Numbered from the stretch's first letter, positions 1-11,643 are shown. The stretch is DNA of 64,000 bases from Microbulbifer rhizosphaerae (GCF_014191725.1 NZ_JACHWZ010000001.1:310001-374000), one strand, 5' to 3'. The notes: generated from the letters alone by a model not told the origin. Translations and numbers: made by a program.

Positions 1-432
1 GCAGTGGATTTCGACCTGGCGCCGGGCCGGGATCTGGCGCAGTGGTTGGGGGAGCAGCGGGCGGAAAGGCCGAATACCCACCTGCACAGTGCGCTGGCGG
101 AGCTGTGGAGCAAAAAACTGGTGCAGTATTTTTTACAGCAACGGAAAATTACCAGCCTGCCATTAAAGCAGTACACACAGGCGGAATTAAAGGATATCGG
201 CGAACAGCTGCAGCACTGGCAGCTGGTACCCGCGGGCACCGAGGGCTACCGCACCGCGGAAGTCACCCTGGGCGGTGTGGACACTGATGAGATATCCTCG
301 CGTACCATGGAGTGCAAGAAGCAGCCGAGACTCTATTTTATCGGCGAGGTGTTGGACGTGACCGGCTGGCTGGGCGGATACAATTTTCAATGGGCCTGGG
401 CATCGGGCCACGCGGCGGGGGAGGTCGCCTGA
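1..432 (+). CDS. HI0933/YhiN-family flavoprotein, 3' end only
   Basis: The reading frame is open from base 1, so the start lies outside the window and only about 143 C-terminal residues are visible. The end carries the pattern typical of HI0933-like (BaiN/YhiN) NAD(P)/FAD-dependent oxidoreductases: a TMECKK segment, then LYFIGEVLDVTGWLGG and YNFQWAWASG, which in the family closes the FAD-binding Rossmann fold. The reaction is not settled for most members, so no substrate is proposed. The stop lies five bases before the next gene, so the two are probably co-transcribed. I am confident of the family but cannot comment on the N-terminal dinucleotide motif. Confidence 0.8.
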   Translation, partial: AVDFDLAPGRDLAQWLGEQRAERPNTHLHSALAELWSKKLVQYFLQQRKITSLPLKQYTQAELKDIGEQLQHWQLVPAGTEGYRTAEVTLGGVDTDEISSRTMECKKQPRLYFIGEVLDVTGWLGGYNFQWAWASGHAAGEVA

Positions 433-437
433 CGGCT

Positions 438-623
438 ATGGGGGATATACTGCCTTTCAAGCGCAAAACTGCCTGGCAGAAACACAAGGGTAGCAGTTTG
501 TGTCGCGACGGTTTTCACAAGTGGCAGGTGGTCACCGAGAAAAAGTTTGATGTGAAGCAGGGCAAACTGGTGACCGAATACCGCTGCCAGCGCTGCGGCA
601 AGACAAAAATCAAGCTGCTGTAA
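438..623 (+). CDS. small CxxC protein of unknown function (61 aa)
   Basis: I do not recognise this gene as a named family. The ATG at 438 is chosen because it follows the upstream stop by five bases and gives a compact basic protein of 61 residues. The C-terminal part has a CQRCGK knuckle and there is a lone Cys-Arg-Asp-Gly-Phe-His segment near residue 22, so a small zinc-ribbon fold is possible. The protein is Lys/Arg rich with no signal peptide. It ends just before a hairpin shared with the convergent lipoprotein gene. The tight spacing argues that it is a real gene translated with the flavoprotein. Confidence 0.6.
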   Translation: MGDILPFKRKTAWQKHKGSSLCRDGFHKWQVVTEKKFDVKQGKLVTEYRCQRCGKTKIKLL

Positions 624-629
624 TCGAAA

Positions 630-667
630 GCCCCTGACCCGGTAATCGGTATTGCCGGGTCAGGGGC
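630..667. terminator. bidirectional hairpin terminator
   Basis: Arms gcccctgacccgg and ccgggtcaggggc pair almost perfectly, with further pairing (taat/atta-like) towards the loop. The hairpin sits between two convergent genes. On the minus strand it is followed by a short CTTTC tract rather than a long T run, so termination is likely but not certain. Confidence 0.6.
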
Positions 668-674
668 CGGGCGT

Positions 675-911
675 TTAGCGACGGCGTCTCTTTCTGTCCC
701 TGTCATAGAGGTAGCCGGCACCGGCGCCGAGTGCGGTTCCGACGGCCGTGCCGCGCAGACTGCCGGATACTGCGGCGCCGGTCACCGCACCGATGCCGGC
801 ACCGGTGGCCACGCGACGTTCAGTGGACGTCATGTTGGCACAGCCGAGGCTTCCCAGGGTGGCGACAAGCAGGAAGGCCAGCCCCAGGCGTTTGAGGAGT
901 TGAATGCCCAT
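675..911 (-). CDS. glycine-zipper lipoprotein, OsmB-like (copy 1)
   Basis: A 78-residue lipoprotein. Residues 1-24 form a lipoprotein signal (MGIQLLKRLGLAF, then a hydrophobic core) ending in the lipobox LGSLGC, so Cys24 should be lipidated. The mature part is a glycine zipper (GAGIGAVTGAAVSG, GTALGAGAGYLYD) followed by a strongly basic RKRRRR tail. Glycine-zipper lipoproteins of the OsmB/Rickettsia 17 kDa type are envelope proteins, often stress induced. It has a close paralogue 146 bases upstream on the same strand (1058-1327), so the pair looks like a tandem duplication. Exact role unknown. Confidence 0.75.
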   Translation of the reverse strand: MGIQLLKRLGLAFLLVATLGSLGCANMTSTERRVATGAGIGAVTGAAVSGSLRGTAVGTALGAGAGYLYDRDRKRRRR

Positions 912-1024
912 AAGAACCTCTGTTGCTGCGAGCAGAAAAACCGCCGTAAATGAAATATTGTGCGCGGAAAGGCTACAGGACCCTTACCGCAAAGAATAAA
1001 GATGAAAGTATGGAGACTGACAGC

Positions 1025-1050
1025 GGGGGAATCCGGAAACGGATTCCCCC
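1025..1050. terminator. hairpin downstream of lipoprotein copy 2
   Basis: Perfect 11-base arms gggggaatccg and cggattccccc flank a four-base loop. The hairpin lies just downstream of the lipoprotein gene that ends at 1058. No T tract follows on the minus strand, so it may be a weak or Rho-assisted terminator. Confidence 0.45.
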
Positions 1051-1057
1051 CTGCCTT

Positions 1058-1327
1058 TTAACGGTAAACGCGACGGCCATACCGATCATAGTAAAAGTGT
1101 CTTTTCCTCTCGTAGTCATAGATCCAGCCGGCACCCGCTCCGAGTGCAGCCCCGGCCACTGTACCTCCCACACGGCCACCACTGATCAGGGCCCCGGTTA
1201 CCGCACCAATACCTGCGCCGGTGGCCACCCGACGCTCGGTGGGATTCATATTGGCACAGCCAAGACTTCCCAGGGCGGCGATAAGCAGGAAGGTAAGACC
1301 CAGACGTTTGAGGAGTTGAATACTCAT
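1058..1327 (-). CDS. glycine-zipper lipoprotein, OsmB-like (copy 2)
   Basis: An 89-residue paralogue of the lipoprotein at 675-911. The start is set at 1327, where MSIQLLKRLGL matches the N-terminus of copy 1; the frame stays open further upstream but without similarity. The lipobox LGSLGC ends the signal. The mature part repeats the ERRVATGAGIGAVTG block and a GAALGAGAGWIYD zipper, then has a longer Tyr/Arg/His-rich tail (RHFYYDRYGRRVYR). The copies are nearly identical up to about residue 45 and diverge afterwards, as expected of a tandem duplication with tail divergence. Outer or inner membrane location is predicted from the lipobox only. Confidence 0.75.
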   Translation of the reverse strand: MSIQLLKRLGLTFLLIAALGSLGCANMNPTERRVATGAGIGAVTGALISGGRVGGTVAGAALGAGAGWIYDYERKRHFYYDRYGRRVYR

Positions 1328-1389
1328 AAGCACCTCTGTTACTGCGAGTAGACCTGAGCCAGTGTATGGTGGGGTAGATCGAACAACCA

Positions 1390-1620
1390 ATGGAAAATAC
1401 AGTGACCTTCGAAAAACAGGACCTGCTGGATATCGCGCGCATGCCCATGCCCTTCGGCAAATATGCAGGGCGGCCGCTGATCGACTTGCCGGAGGCCTAC
1501 CTGCTGTGGTTTGCGAACAAGGGCTTTCCCGAGGGCCGGCTGGGCCGATTGATGGCGCTGGCCCTGGAAGTCAAAATCGAGGGACTGGAGGGGCTGATCA
1601 AGCCACTGAAAGAGGGTTGA
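1390..1620 (+). CDS. DUF3820 family protein
   Basis: A 76-residue protein with the DUF3820 signature: MPFGKYAGRPLIDLPEAYLLWF near residues 19-40, then a GLGRLMALALE helix. Proteins of this family are small and cytoplasmic; one group has been described as quorum-sensing-regulated virulence factors, but the name does not establish function here. The start at 1390 gives the usual family length and N-terminus. It is divergent from the lipoprotein gene at 1058-1327, with a 62-base gap that must hold both promoters. Confidence 0.7.
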   Translation: MENTVTFEKQDLLDIARMPMPFGKYAGRPLIDLPEAYLLWFANKGFPEGRLGRLMALALEVKIEGLEGLIKPLKEG

Positions 1621-2049
1621 TTCCTTGGAAACAGCCGTGACGACGCTAAACTAGTAATGCCCGGGTAGGGGGAAGTAAATAATAAGCGGTCCGTAACGAG
1701 ACTGGACACAGCCGTAAATAGACCCACAGCGGGTGACCACTGGTCTGGAAGGATTTCAGCGAGTGAAACAGCGGTGAGTTCCAGTCATATTGAAGCAAGC
1801 GGTCGAAATAAGGTCGGCCGCTTTTGCTGTGTGCTCTCCGCAATTGTTTGTATGACTTTTTTTCCCAAGCCTGTTCATACCAACTTACGCAATAAATAAC
1901 ATGATTGTTATTCGATTTCTGTAGGAGCGGCCGCTGGCCGCGATTGGGCTTCCAGTCACTCCGACTATCGATCGCGGCCAGCGGCCGCTCCTACAGGTGA
2001 CTGCGCGTGTACCCGGTTCAAGCCCTGGGATTCCGCGCTCCTGTTCCAT
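1621..2049. other. non-coding stretch between DUF3820 gene and gltA terminator
   Basis: I see no credible gene in this stretch. Its only marked structure is the 76-base hairpin repeat at 1920-1995. The short open frame around 1646-1843 on the minus strand has no start context and no recognisable protein character. Confidence 0.5.
1920..1995. repeat. REP-like palindrome, family A (full copy)
   Basis: Arms beginning tgtaggagcggccgctggcc and ending in its reverse complement are about 27 bases each, around a 22-base centre. The same arm recurs at 15420, 21030 and 26990 in this window, always between genes. This is typical of dispersed REP-like elements in gammaproteobacterial genomes. Confidence 0.85.
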
Positions 2050-2077
2050 AAAAAAACCCGGCAAATGCCGGGTTTTT
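2050..2077 (-). terminator. Rho-independent terminator of gltA
   Basis: On the minus strand the sequence reads aaaaacccggc, a four-base loop, gccgggttttttt: a stable hairpin followed by seven Ts, 17 bases beyond the gltA stop codon. Confidence 0.9.
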
Positions 2078-2093
2078 GCGGGGTGCTGTTGAC

Positions 2094-3383
2094 TTAGCGC
2101 TGGTTCAGCGGCATGTAGTCGCGCTGGGTATAGCCGGTGTACAGCTGGCGCGGGCGGCCGATCTTGTAGGGGTTGGAGATCATCTCGTCCCAGTGGGCAA
2201 TCCAGCCGGCGGTGCGGCCGGTGGCGAAGATCACGGTGAACATATCGGTGGGAATGCCGATGGCCTTCATGATAATGCCGGAGTAGAAGTCCACGTTGGG
2301 GTAGAGTTTCTTCTCCACAAAGTATTCGTCTTCCAGGGCGATTCTTTCCAGCTTCTTGGCGATCTTCAGCAGAGGGTCGTTCTCCGCGCCCATGGCCCCC
2401 AGTACTTCGTCGCAGATGCCCTGCATCACGCGGGAGCGGGGGTCGAAGTTCTTGTACACGCGGTGGCCGAAGCCCATCAGGCGGAAGGGGTCGTCCTTGT
2501 CCTTGGCGCGTTTGACGAACTCGTCGATGCGGCTCTCGTCGCCAATCTCCTGCAGCATGTCCAGTACCGCTTCGTTGGCGCCGCCATGCGCCGGTCCCCA
2601 GAGGGCGGCGATGCCGGAGGAGATGCAGGCGAAGGGGTTGGCGCCGGAGGAGCCGGCCAGGCGCACGGTGGAGGTGGAGGCATTCTGCTCGTGGTCGGCG
2701 TGCAGCAGGAAGATGATATCCATCGCCTTGGCCACCACCGGGTCTATCTTGCTGGCCTCGCAGGGGTTGCCGAACATCATATGCAGGAAGTTTTCCGCAT
2801 AGCTCAGGCTGTTGTCCGGATACATGAACGGCTGGCCCTTGGAGTGCTTGTAGCACATGGCGGCCAGGGTGGGCATTTTGGCAATCAGGCGGTCGGCGGA
2901 GACCTTGCGGTGCTCGGGATCGGTAATGTCGAGGGAGTCGTGATAGAAGGAGGCGAGGGCGCCGACCACGCCGCACATCATCGCCATGGGGTGGGCGTCG
3001 TAGCGGAAGCCCTTGAAGAAGTTCACCAGGGACTCGTGCACCATGGTGTGGTTCATGATGCTGCTGACGTAGTCCTTCTTCTGTTCGGCATTGGGGAGCT
3101 CGCCGTTCATCAGCAGGTAGCAGGTCTCCAGGTAGTCGGAACTCTTCGCCAGTTGCTCAATGGGGTAGCCGCGGTGCAGCAGCACGCCCTTGGCGCCGTC
3201 GATATAGGTGATCTTGGACTCGCAGGCGGCGGTGGACACGAAGCCCGGGTCGTAGGTAAACAAGCCCTTACCGGTCAGGCTGCTGACATCGACAACGTCG
3301 GGGCCGACGGTGCCGGAGAGGACGGGCATCTCGATGGTGCCGTCGATACCGTCGACCGTAAGTTGCGCTTTTTTATCGGACAT
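2094..3383 (-). CDS. gltA: citrate synthase
   Basis: A 429-residue type II (hexameric, NADH-sensitive type) citrate synthase that condenses oxaloacetate with acetyl-CoA at the entry of the TCA cycle. Active-site blocks are visible: [23 protein letters not shown] and [13 protein letters not shown], containing the two catalytic histidines, and a C-terminal [10 protein letters not shown] block before YTGYTQRDY. Length equals that of the family in Pseudomonas and E. coli. An AGGAG ribosome site precedes the ATG. It is divergent from sdhC across a 537-base region, the arrangement found in Pseudomonas and E. coli. Confidence 0.97.
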   Translation of the reverse strand: MSDKKAQLTVDGIDGTIEMPVLSGTVGPDVVDVSSLTGKGLFTYDPGFVSTAACESKITYIDGAKGVLLHRGYPIEQLAKSSDYLETCYLLMNGELPNAEQKKDYVSSIMNHTMVHESLVNFFKGFRYDAHPMAMMCGVVGALASFYHDSLDITDPEHRKVSADRLIAKMPTLAAMCYKHSKGQPFMYPDNSLSYAENFLHMMFGNPCEASKIDPVVAKAMDIIFLLHADHEQNASTSTVRLAGSSGANPFACISSGIAALWGPAHGGANEAVLDMLQEIGDESRIDEFVKRAKDKDDPFRLMGFGHRVYKNFDPRSRVMQGICDEVLGAMGAENDPLLKIAKKLERIALEDEYFVEKKLYPNVDFYSGIIMKAIGIPTDMFTVIFATGRTAGWIAHWDEMISNPYKIGRPRQLYTGYTQRDYMPLNQR

Positions 3384-3920
3384 TGCGGACTCCTAAAACT
3401 GTTCTTTATACCGGCTTTGGGGAGAGATTGGGGCGGCCTCCGGCCGTGATCGATCCCACTTGCAGCCCGTATCCATCCGGCCTCTGCCGTTGTATGTAGG
3501 GCTCGTCTTTGGGTACCAAAGGGCCCCAGCGGGCTTCCGAGCGGGGCCAAACTTAAGTGGCGCGCCGCAAATTGTCAAACCAAACCGGGCGGATGGCCAG
3601 TCCCTCAGCGGCAGGATATTCGGTTCCCGGCGCCGGTGGCAGAGCTTTTCCCTGGCTGGCGGGGGGGATTGTTATCGGAAGTTTCGCCGGCCTGGCGCGT
3701 CTCTCTTCCTGGGGCCAAAGTGGTAAACCGCCGGTAAGCGGCGCAGTCTCGTTGTGTTTTGGGGATCGAATGCCTATAATCCGCGCGGCTTGCGCCATGG
3801 TAAGGCCACTTTGTACAAGGCTTCAGCAGGTCGTATGCGAAGTGATCAGCAAGCGGCTCGTCCCTCCATTTGAAAAGCTAACGGGCGCCCAGTCGTTCAG
3901 GGCAACAAGGTGTTTTTCCT
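3384..3920. other. divergent gltA/sdhC control region
   Basis: A 537-base stretch without a convincing gene between two divergent TCA operons. It contains the sdhC promoter candidate at 3752-3780. The remainder shows no clear motif that I can assign. Open frames crossing it on the plus strand lack coding character. Confidence 0.6.
3752..3780 (+). promoter_or_regulatory. sigma-70 promoter for sdhCDAB
   Basis: TTGTGT (3752-3757) and a perfect TATAAT (3775-3780) are separated by 17 bases, close to the sigma-70 consensus. The start of transcription would lie about 130 bases before the sdhC start, leaving a long leader. Confidence 0.6.
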
Positions 3921-4295
3921 GTGAACAAAAACAGACCTGTCAATTTAGACATTTCCACTATCAATCTTCCTGCCGCAGCTCTGGTTTCCATCTTGCATCG
4001 CATCTCCGGCGTGGTCCTCTTCGCCGTGGTGGCATTGTTGTTATACATGCTCGATGTCAGCCTGGAATCCGAGCAGGGTTTCGCCAAAGTGGCGGCGGTC
4101 TTCGACAGCACTCCCGTCAAGCTGGTCCTGTGGGCCGGGCTGGCGGCGCTTATCTACCATCTGGCGGCGGGTATCCGCCACCTGCTGATGGATATGGGGA
4201 TCGGCGAATCCCTTGAGGGCGGACGACGCGGCGCCGTACTGGTGCTCGCCGTTTCCGCAGTTCTTATTCTGCTGGCAGGGGTCTGGTTATGGTAA
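3921..4295 (+). CDS. sdhC: succinate dehydrogenase cytochrome b556 subunit
   Basis: A 124-residue membrane anchor of complex II that binds heme b and ubiquinone together with SdhD. It has the family's N-terminal pattern RPVNLDI, the SILHRISGV segment starting helix I, and the heme-ligand region LIYHLAAGIRHLLMDMG leading into helix III. Three transmembrane helices are visible, around residues 28-48, 66-90 and 103-123. The start is a GTG at 3921; an ATG within 60 bases that keeps the conserved N-terminus is absent. It overlaps sdhD by seven bases, indicating translational coupling. Confidence 0.93.
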   Translation: MNKNRPVNLDISTINLPAAALVSILHRISGVVLFAVVALLLYMLDVSLESEQGFAKVAAVFDSTPVKLVLWAGLAALIYHLAAGIRHLLMDMGIGESLEGGRRGAVLVLAVSAVLILLAGVWLW

Positions 4296-4657
4296 CGACA
4301 ATTACAAGCTTCGGTCGCAGCGGCACTTTCGACTGGTTGTACCAGCGCGTCACCGCGGTGCTGCTCACGATTTATACCTTCTTTATAGTAGGTTTCATAT
4401 TCCTGAGTAAGGATTTTGGCTACGAGAGCTGGTCTGCCCTGTTTGCTCATCGCTGGATGCGGGTGTTCACGCTGTTGGCCCTGCTCTCCACCGTCGTGCA
4501 CGCCTGGATCGGGCTCTGGTCCGTAATCACCGACTATATCACCAACCTCCTGATGGGAGCCAAGGCCACTGTTCTGCGCCTTGTGATAGAGCTATTGCTG
4601 GCCGCGGTTGCCGTGTTCTACACGGCGTGGGGCATTGAAATTCTGTGGGGTCTGTAA
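4289..4657 (+). CDS. sdhD: succinate dehydrogenase membrane anchor subunit
   Basis: A 122-residue second membrane anchor of succinate:ubiquinone oxidoreductase. It has the family start (SFGRSGTFDWLYQRVTAVLL), with three hydrophobic helices around residues 20-40, 55-78 and 92-115; the HAWIGLWSVITDYI segment carries the conserved His/Asp/Tyr area near the heme and quinone site. It overlaps sdhC by seven bases and is followed three bases later by sdhA, so the four sdh genes form one translationally coupled unit. Length and order match the family. Confidence 0.92.
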   Translation: MVTTITSFGRSGTFDWLYQRVTAVLLTIYTFFIVGFIFLSKDFGYESWSALFAHRWMRVFTLLALLSTVVHAWIGLWSVITDYITNLLMGAKATVLRLVIELLLAAVAVFYTAWGIEILWGL

Positions 4658-4660
4658 CTT

Positions 4661-6433
4661 ATGTCGAATATGCGAACCATTGCCTTTGACGGGATCGTAA
4701 TTGGCGGCGGCGGCGCGGGTATGCGCGCGGCCCTGCAGATGGCCCAGTCCGGCTTCAAGACTGCGGTGATCACCAAGGTTTTCCCCACACGTTCCCACAC
4801 GGTCTCCGCCCAGGGCGGCATCACCTGTGCCATCGCCAGCGCCGATCCGCAGGACGACTGGCGCTGGCATATGTATGACACCGTGAAGGGTTCCGACTAT
4901 ATCGGCGACCAGGATGCCATCGAGTACATGTGCTCCGTGGGTCCGGAGGCGGTATTCGAGCTGGAGCATATGGGCCTGCCTTTCTCCCGCACCGAGGAGG
5001 GCCGCATCTACCAGCGCCCCTTCGGCGGCCAGTCCAAGGACTTCGGCCGCGGTGGCCAGGCCGCGCGCACCTGTGCGGCTGCGGACCGCACCGGCCACGC
5101 GCTGCTGCACACCCTGTACCAGAACAACGTCAAGCACGACACCGTGTTCCTCAACGAGTGGTTCGCGGTGGACCTGGTGAAGAACCAGGACGGCGCCGTA
5201 GTGGGCGTGATTGCGCTGTGCATCGAAGATGGCGAAGTGGTGTTCATCAAATCCAAGGCCACGGTATTCGCCACCGGCGGTGCCGGCCGCATCTTCGCCT
5301 CCACCACCAACGCGCACATCAACACCGGCGACGGCGTGGGCATGGCCCTGCGCGCGGGGATGCCGGTACAGGATATCGAGATGTGGCAGTTCCACCCGAC
5401 GGGTATTGCCGGTGCCGGCGTGCTGGTGACCGAGGGCTGCCGCGGTGAGGGTGGTTACCTCATTAATAAGGATGGCGAGCGCTTTATGGAGCGCTATGCC
5501 CCCAACGCCAAGGACCTGGCCTCCCGCGATGTGGTGGCCCGCTCCATGGTACTGGAGATTCTCGACGGCCGCGGCGCAGGACCCAATGGCGATCACGTAT
5601 TCCTGAAGCTCGACCACCTGGGCGAGGAGGTACTGCACAGCCGCCTGCCGGGCATCTGCGAGCTGGCCAAAACGTTCGCCCATGTGGACCCGGTGAAGGA
5701 CCCCGTCCCGGTGGTGCCCACCTGCCACTATATGATGGGCGGTATCCCCACCAATGTGCACGGCCAGGCCTTGACCCAGGATGCCTCCGGCAACGATCAG
5801 GTGGTGGAAGGCTTCTATGCCTGCGGTGAGGTGGCCTGCGTATCGGTACACGGCGCCAACCGCCTGGGGGGCAACTCCCTGCTGGACCTGGTGGTGTTCG
5901 GCCGCGCCTCCGGCCTGTTCATCGAGCAGTCCCTGCGCGAGGGCATCGAACACCGCGAGGCGTCCGAGTCCGATATCGAAGCTGCGATGGCGCGCCTGAA
6001 CCGCCTGGAGAACAGCAACGACGGCGAATCGGCCGCGAGCCTCCGCACCGAGCTGCAAAACGTGATGCAGAACCACTTCGGCGTATTCCGTCGCGGCGAC
6101 TATATGGCCGAGGGGGTGAAGAAGCTGGAAGAGCTGCGCGGGCGCATCGACAATGTGCGCCTGGAGGACAAGAGCCGCGCTTTCAACACCGCCCGTATCG
6201 AGGCGCTGGAACTGCAGAACCTGCTGGAAGTGGCCGAGGCCACCGCCATCGCCGCGGAGGTGCGCACCGAGAGCCGCGGCGCCCACGCCCGCGAGGACTA
6301 CCAGGATCGCGACGACGAAAACTGGCTGTGCCACTCCATGTTTTTCCCGGCGGAGAAACGTGTCGGCAAGCGCGCGGTCAACTTTGCACCCAGCACTGTG
6401 GAAGCCTTCGAGCCCAAGGCTCGGACCTATTAA
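4661..6433 (+). CDS. sdhA: succinate dehydrogenase flavoprotein subunit
   Basis: A 590-residue catalytic subunit that oxidises succinate to fumarate with covalently bound FAD on the cytoplasmic side of complex II. The dinucleotide motif [10 protein letters not shown] is at about residues 16-24, and the FAD-attaching histidine lies in [10 protein letters not shown] (His46). The substrate region QFHPTGIAG and the [14 protein letters not shown] block near residue 400 are intact, and the C-terminal domain ends in the usual EDKSRAFN and REDYQDRDD segments. Length is normal. A short hairpin repeat separates it from sdhB. Confidence 0.97.
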   Translation: MSNMRTIAFDGIVIGGGGAGMRAALQMAQSGFKTAVITKVFPTRSHTVSAQGGITCAIASADPQDDWRWHMYDTVKGSDYIGDQDAIEYMCSVGPEAVFELEHMGLPFSRTEEGRIYQRPFGGQSKDFGRGGQAARTCAAADRTGHALLHTLYQNNVKHDTVFLNEWFAVDLVKNQDGAVVGVIALCIEDGEVVFIKSKATVFATGGAGRIFASTTNAHINTGDGVGMALRAGMPVQDIEMWQFHPTGIAGAGVLVTEGCRGEGGYLINKDGERFMERYAPNAKDLASRDVVARSMVLEILDGRGAGPNGDHVFLKLDHLGEEVLHSRLPGICELAKTFAHVDPVKDPVPVVPTCHYMMGGIPTNVHGQALTQDASGNDQVVEGFYACGEVACVSVHGANRLGGNSLLDLVVFGRASGLFIEQSLREGIEHREASESDIEAAMARLNRLENSNDGESAASLRTELQNVMQNHFGVFRRGDYMAEGVKKLEELRGRIDNVRLEDKSRAFNTARIEALELQNLLEVAEATAIAAEVRTESRGAHAREDYQDRDDENWLCHSMFFPAEKRVGKRAVNFAPSTVEAFEPKARTY

Positions 6434-6437
6434 TTCT

Positions 6438-6464
6438 GTAAGAGCGGCCGTTGACCGCTCTTAC
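6438..6464. repeat. short family A palindrome inside the sdh operon
   Basis: Arms gtaagagcgg and ccgctcttac form a perfect 10-base stem around a seven-base loop. It is a trimmed variant of the family A repeat placed between sdhA and sdhB, where it could stabilise the upstream mRNA or alter the sdhA:sdhB ratio. Confidence 0.75.
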
Positions 6465-6484
6465 AAAGACATTGGATGCGGAAC

Positions 6485-7189
6485 ATGTTGAAAGTAAGCA
6501 TTTACCGTTACAACCCGGAGACTGACAAAGCTCCCTATATGCAGGACTACGAGCTGGACACCCAGGGCAAGGACCTGATGGTGCTGGACGTGCTGGAGCT
6601 GCTGAAGGCGCAGGACCCGACCCTGTCGTTCCGCCGCTCCTGCCGCGAGGGCGTGTGCGGTTCCGACGGCATGAACATCTCCGGCCGCAACGGCCTGGCC
6701 TGTACCACTCCGCTTTCGGAAGCGGCGCGCAAGGGTAAGCTGGTACTGCGCCCGCTGCCCGGTCTGCCGGTGATCCGCGACCTGGTGGTGGATATGGAGC
6801 AGTTCTACGAGCAGTACAAGAAGATCGAGCCGTACCTGCAGAACGACACTCCGGCGCCGGCCATCGAGCGCCTGCAGTCGCCGGAAGAGCGCGAGAAGCT
6901 CGACGGCCTGTACGAGTGTATCCTCTGTGCCTGCTGTTCCACCGCCTGTCCGTCTTTCTGGTGGAACCCGGACAAATTTATCGGCCCTGCGGGCCTGCTG
7001 CAGGCCTACCGCTTCCTGGCGGACAGCCGCGACGAGGCCACCGACGAGCGCTTGTCCAAACTGGATGACCCCTTCAGCGTTTTCCGCTGCCACGGTATCC
7101 AGAACTGCGTCAACGTCTGCCCCAAGGGGTTGAACCCCACCCGGGCGATCGGCCATATCCGCCATATGTTGCTGGCCCGCGCCGTGTAG
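6485..7189 (+). CDS. sdhB: succinate dehydrogenase iron-sulfur subunit
   Basis: A 234-residue electron-transfer subunit carrying the three Fe-S clusters between SdhA and the quinone. The [2Fe-2S] motif CREGVCGSDG with a later Cys is near residue 55, the [4Fe-4S] motif CILCACCSTACPSFWW near 147, and the last set CHGIQNCVNVCPKG near 205. The start is placed at the second ATG (6485), which gives the conserved MLKVSIYRYNPETD N-terminus; an ATG nine bases earlier in the same frame adds only three residues. It follows the sdhA stop after 51 bases containing a hairpin repeat. Confidence 0.96.
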   Translation: MLKVSIYRYNPETDKAPYMQDYELDTQGKDLMVLDVLELLKAQDPTLSFRRSCREGVCGSDGMNISGRNGLACTTPLSEAARKGKLVLRPLPGLPVIRDLVVDMEQFYEQYKKIEPYLQNDTPAPAIERLQSPEEREKLDGLYECILCACCSTACPSFWWNPDKFIGPAGLLQAYRFLADSRDEATDERLSKLDDPFSVFRCHGIQNCVNVCPKGLNPTRAIGHIRHMLLARAV

Positions 7190-7287
7190 CGGCGGGGCAG
7201 GCACAAGCCCGGTTGAGCCCTCCGTATGGGTTCGGCGCCAACGGCGGCGCCTATCTAAAGAAAATCGGCTTTCGAGCCGGTTCCAAG

Positions 7288-7324
7288 TAAAAAGGGGAGG
7301 TGACTTTTGGCGCCTCCCCTTTTG
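7288..7324 (+). terminator. terminator or attenuator between sdhB and sucA
   Basis: aaaaggggaggtg pairs with cgcctccccttttg through a G-U-tolerant stem of 12-13 bases ending in four Ts. It lies about 100 bases after sdhB and 70 bases before sucA, so it may uncouple the sdh and suc transcripts in part. Confidence 0.65.
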
Positions 7325-7344
7325 TGAGTAATAAGGAAAGTAGA

Positions 7345-7376
7345 GCGGTGCAAGTACCGGGAAAGGGGCGCACCGC
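7345..7376 (+). promoter_or_regulatory. hairpin in the sucA leader
   Basis: Perfect seven-base arms gcggtgc and gcaccgc surround an 18-base loop and end only 18 bases before the sucA ATG, with the presumed ribosome site immediately after. A cis-acting RNA element controlling sucA translation is possible; sucA leaders with conserved RNA structures are known in Pseudomonadales, but I cannot match this one to a model by eye. Confidence 0.35.
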
Positions 7377-7394
7377 AATGAGGTAGGCATCAAC

Positions 7395-10223
<2,829 letters not shown>

Positions 10224-10268
10224 ATCGGCGGCAGTAATTAGTAGAGTCAATCTCAGGAAACAGGAACA

Positions 10269-11474
10269 ATGACGATCGAGATTAAAGCGCCAACTTTCCC
10301 GGAATCCGTCCAGGATGGCACTGTTGCCACCTGGCATAAAAAGCCCGGCGAAGCCGTGTCCCGCGATGAACTGATCGTGGATATCGAAACCGACAAAGTG
10401 GTGCTGGAAGTGGTTGCCCCGGCCGATGGCGCCCTCAGCGAAATTATCAAGGACGAGGGCGATACCGTCCTGTCCAACGAAGTAATTGCCAAGTTCGAGG
10501 AAGGCGCCGGCGGTGAAGCGGGTGCCGGAGAGAAGGCGGAAGAGAAAAAGGCGGAAGAGAAACCCGCTGCGGAGAGCGGCGCCGGTGGTGATCAGCTGGT
10601 CAACCCGGCCGCGCGCAAGCTGGCGGAAGAGAAGGGCGTCGACCTGAGTCAGGTCAGCGGCACTGGCAAGGGTGGTCGCGTTCTGAAAGAAGACGTGATG
10701 AAGGCTGGTACAGCCCCGGCAGCCGCTGCAGCACCCGCCGCCGCCGTGCAAGTGGTCGTGGCCCCGGGCGAGCGCGTGGAGAAGCGCGTGCCCATGAGCC
10801 GCATGCGCAAGCGCATCGCCGAGCGTCTGCTGGATGCCTCCCAGTCCACCGCCATGCTCACCACCTTCAACGAAGTGAACATGAAGCCGGTCATGGACTT
10901 GCGCAAGAACTACAAGGATCTGTTCGAGAAGAAGCACAACGGCACCCGTCTGGGCTTTATGGGCTTTTTCGTGAAAGCGGCGGTGGAAGCACTGAAGCGC
11001 TACTCCGCAGTCAACGCCTCCATCGACGGCGACGATATCGTCTACCATGGCTACCAGGATATCGGCGTGGCGGTTTCCGCGCCCAAGGGCCTGGTGGTAC
11101 CGGTGCTGCGCAACGCGGAAAACATGGGTCTGGCGGATATCGAAAACAACATCCGTGACCTGGGCCTGCGCGCCCGCGACGGCAAGCTGTCCATTGACGA
11201 GATGACCGGCGGTACCTTCACCATCACCAACGGCGGTGTTTTCGGTTCCCTGTTGTCCACACCGATCCTGAACCCGCCGCAGACCGCGATTCTGGGCATG
11301 CACAAGATCCAGGAGCGCCCCATGGCGGTGGACGGCAAGGTGGAAATCCTGCCGATGATGTACCTGGCGCTGTCCTACGATCACCGCCTGATCGACGGCA
11401 AGGAAGCGGTGGGTTTCCTGGTGGCGATCAAGGAAATGATCGAGGACCCGGCCCGTATCCTGCTTGAGGTTTAA
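10269..11474 (+). CDS. sucB: dihydrolipoamide succinyltransferase (E2)
   Basis: A 401-residue E2 core of the oxoglutarate dehydrogenase complex. There is one lipoyl domain (residues 1-76) with the lipoylated lysine in ETDKVVLEV (Lys43), then an Ala/Glu/Lys-rich linker, a peripheral-subunit-binding domain around 108-145 ([18 protein letters not shown]), a second Ala/Pro linker and the acyltransferase domain from about 170. The catalytic HRLIDG motif is near residue 372, preceded by [12 protein letters not shown] single lipoyl domain and this length are typical of SucB. Confidence 0.96.
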   Translation: MTIEIKAPTFPESVQDGTVATWHKKPGEAVSRDELIVDIETDKVVLEVVAPADGALSEIIKDEGDTVLSNEVIAKFEEGAGGEAGAGEKAEEKKAEEKPAAESGAGGDQLVNPAARKLAEEKGVDLSQVSGTGKGGRVLKEDVMKAGTAPAAAAAPAAAVQVVVAPGERVEKRVPMSRMRKRIAERLLDASQSTAMLTTFNEVNMKPVMDLRKNYKDLFEKKHNGTRLGFMGFFVKAAVEALKRYSAVNASIDGDDIVYHGYQDIGVAVSAPKGLVVPVLRNAENMGLADIENNIRDLGLRARDGKLSIDEMTGGTFTITNGGVFGSLLSTPILNPPQTAILGMHKIQERPMAVDGKVEILPMMYLALSYDHRLIDGKEAVGFLVAIKEMIEDPARILLEV

Positions 11475-11514
11475 GGGGACTTTTTTCTAGCTCCGTGGCG
11501 GCCCTGCTGCCGGT

Positions 11515-11596
11515 GCCGTTTTGCGAGACACGCCGTGAATACATCCCTGTAGGCTTGTCCGCGAGGTCCCTCTCGCAGACAGTCTCGCAAAACGGC
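11515..11596. repeat. dispersed repeat, family C (intact hairpin copy)
   Basis: Perfect 15-base arms gccgttttgcgagac and gtctcgcaaaacggc bound an 82-base element. An internal 28-base segment recurs in inverted orientation, with one difference, at 35583-35610, and similarity extends on both sides. It lies between sucB and lpdA. Confidence 0.7.
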
Positions 11597-11643
11597 CCCG
11601 GCATCAGGGCCTTCGCATTGAACTTGGTGCTACCACAAAACTG

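Noticed and set aside
2005..2048. tRNA 3'-end-like text (ggttcaagccc)
   Set aside because: No cloverleaf, anticodon arm or acceptor pairing could be drawn upstream.
2076..3449. Long plus-strand open frame antisense to gltA
   Set aside because: Its translation is low-complexity Val/Gly/His text caused by the codon bias of gltA; it has no domain pattern and the sense frame is a clear citrate synthase.
4592..6334. Long minus-strand open frame antisense to sdhA
   Set aside because: Shadow of a GC-rich coding strand; composition is His/Ala/Val rich without motifs.
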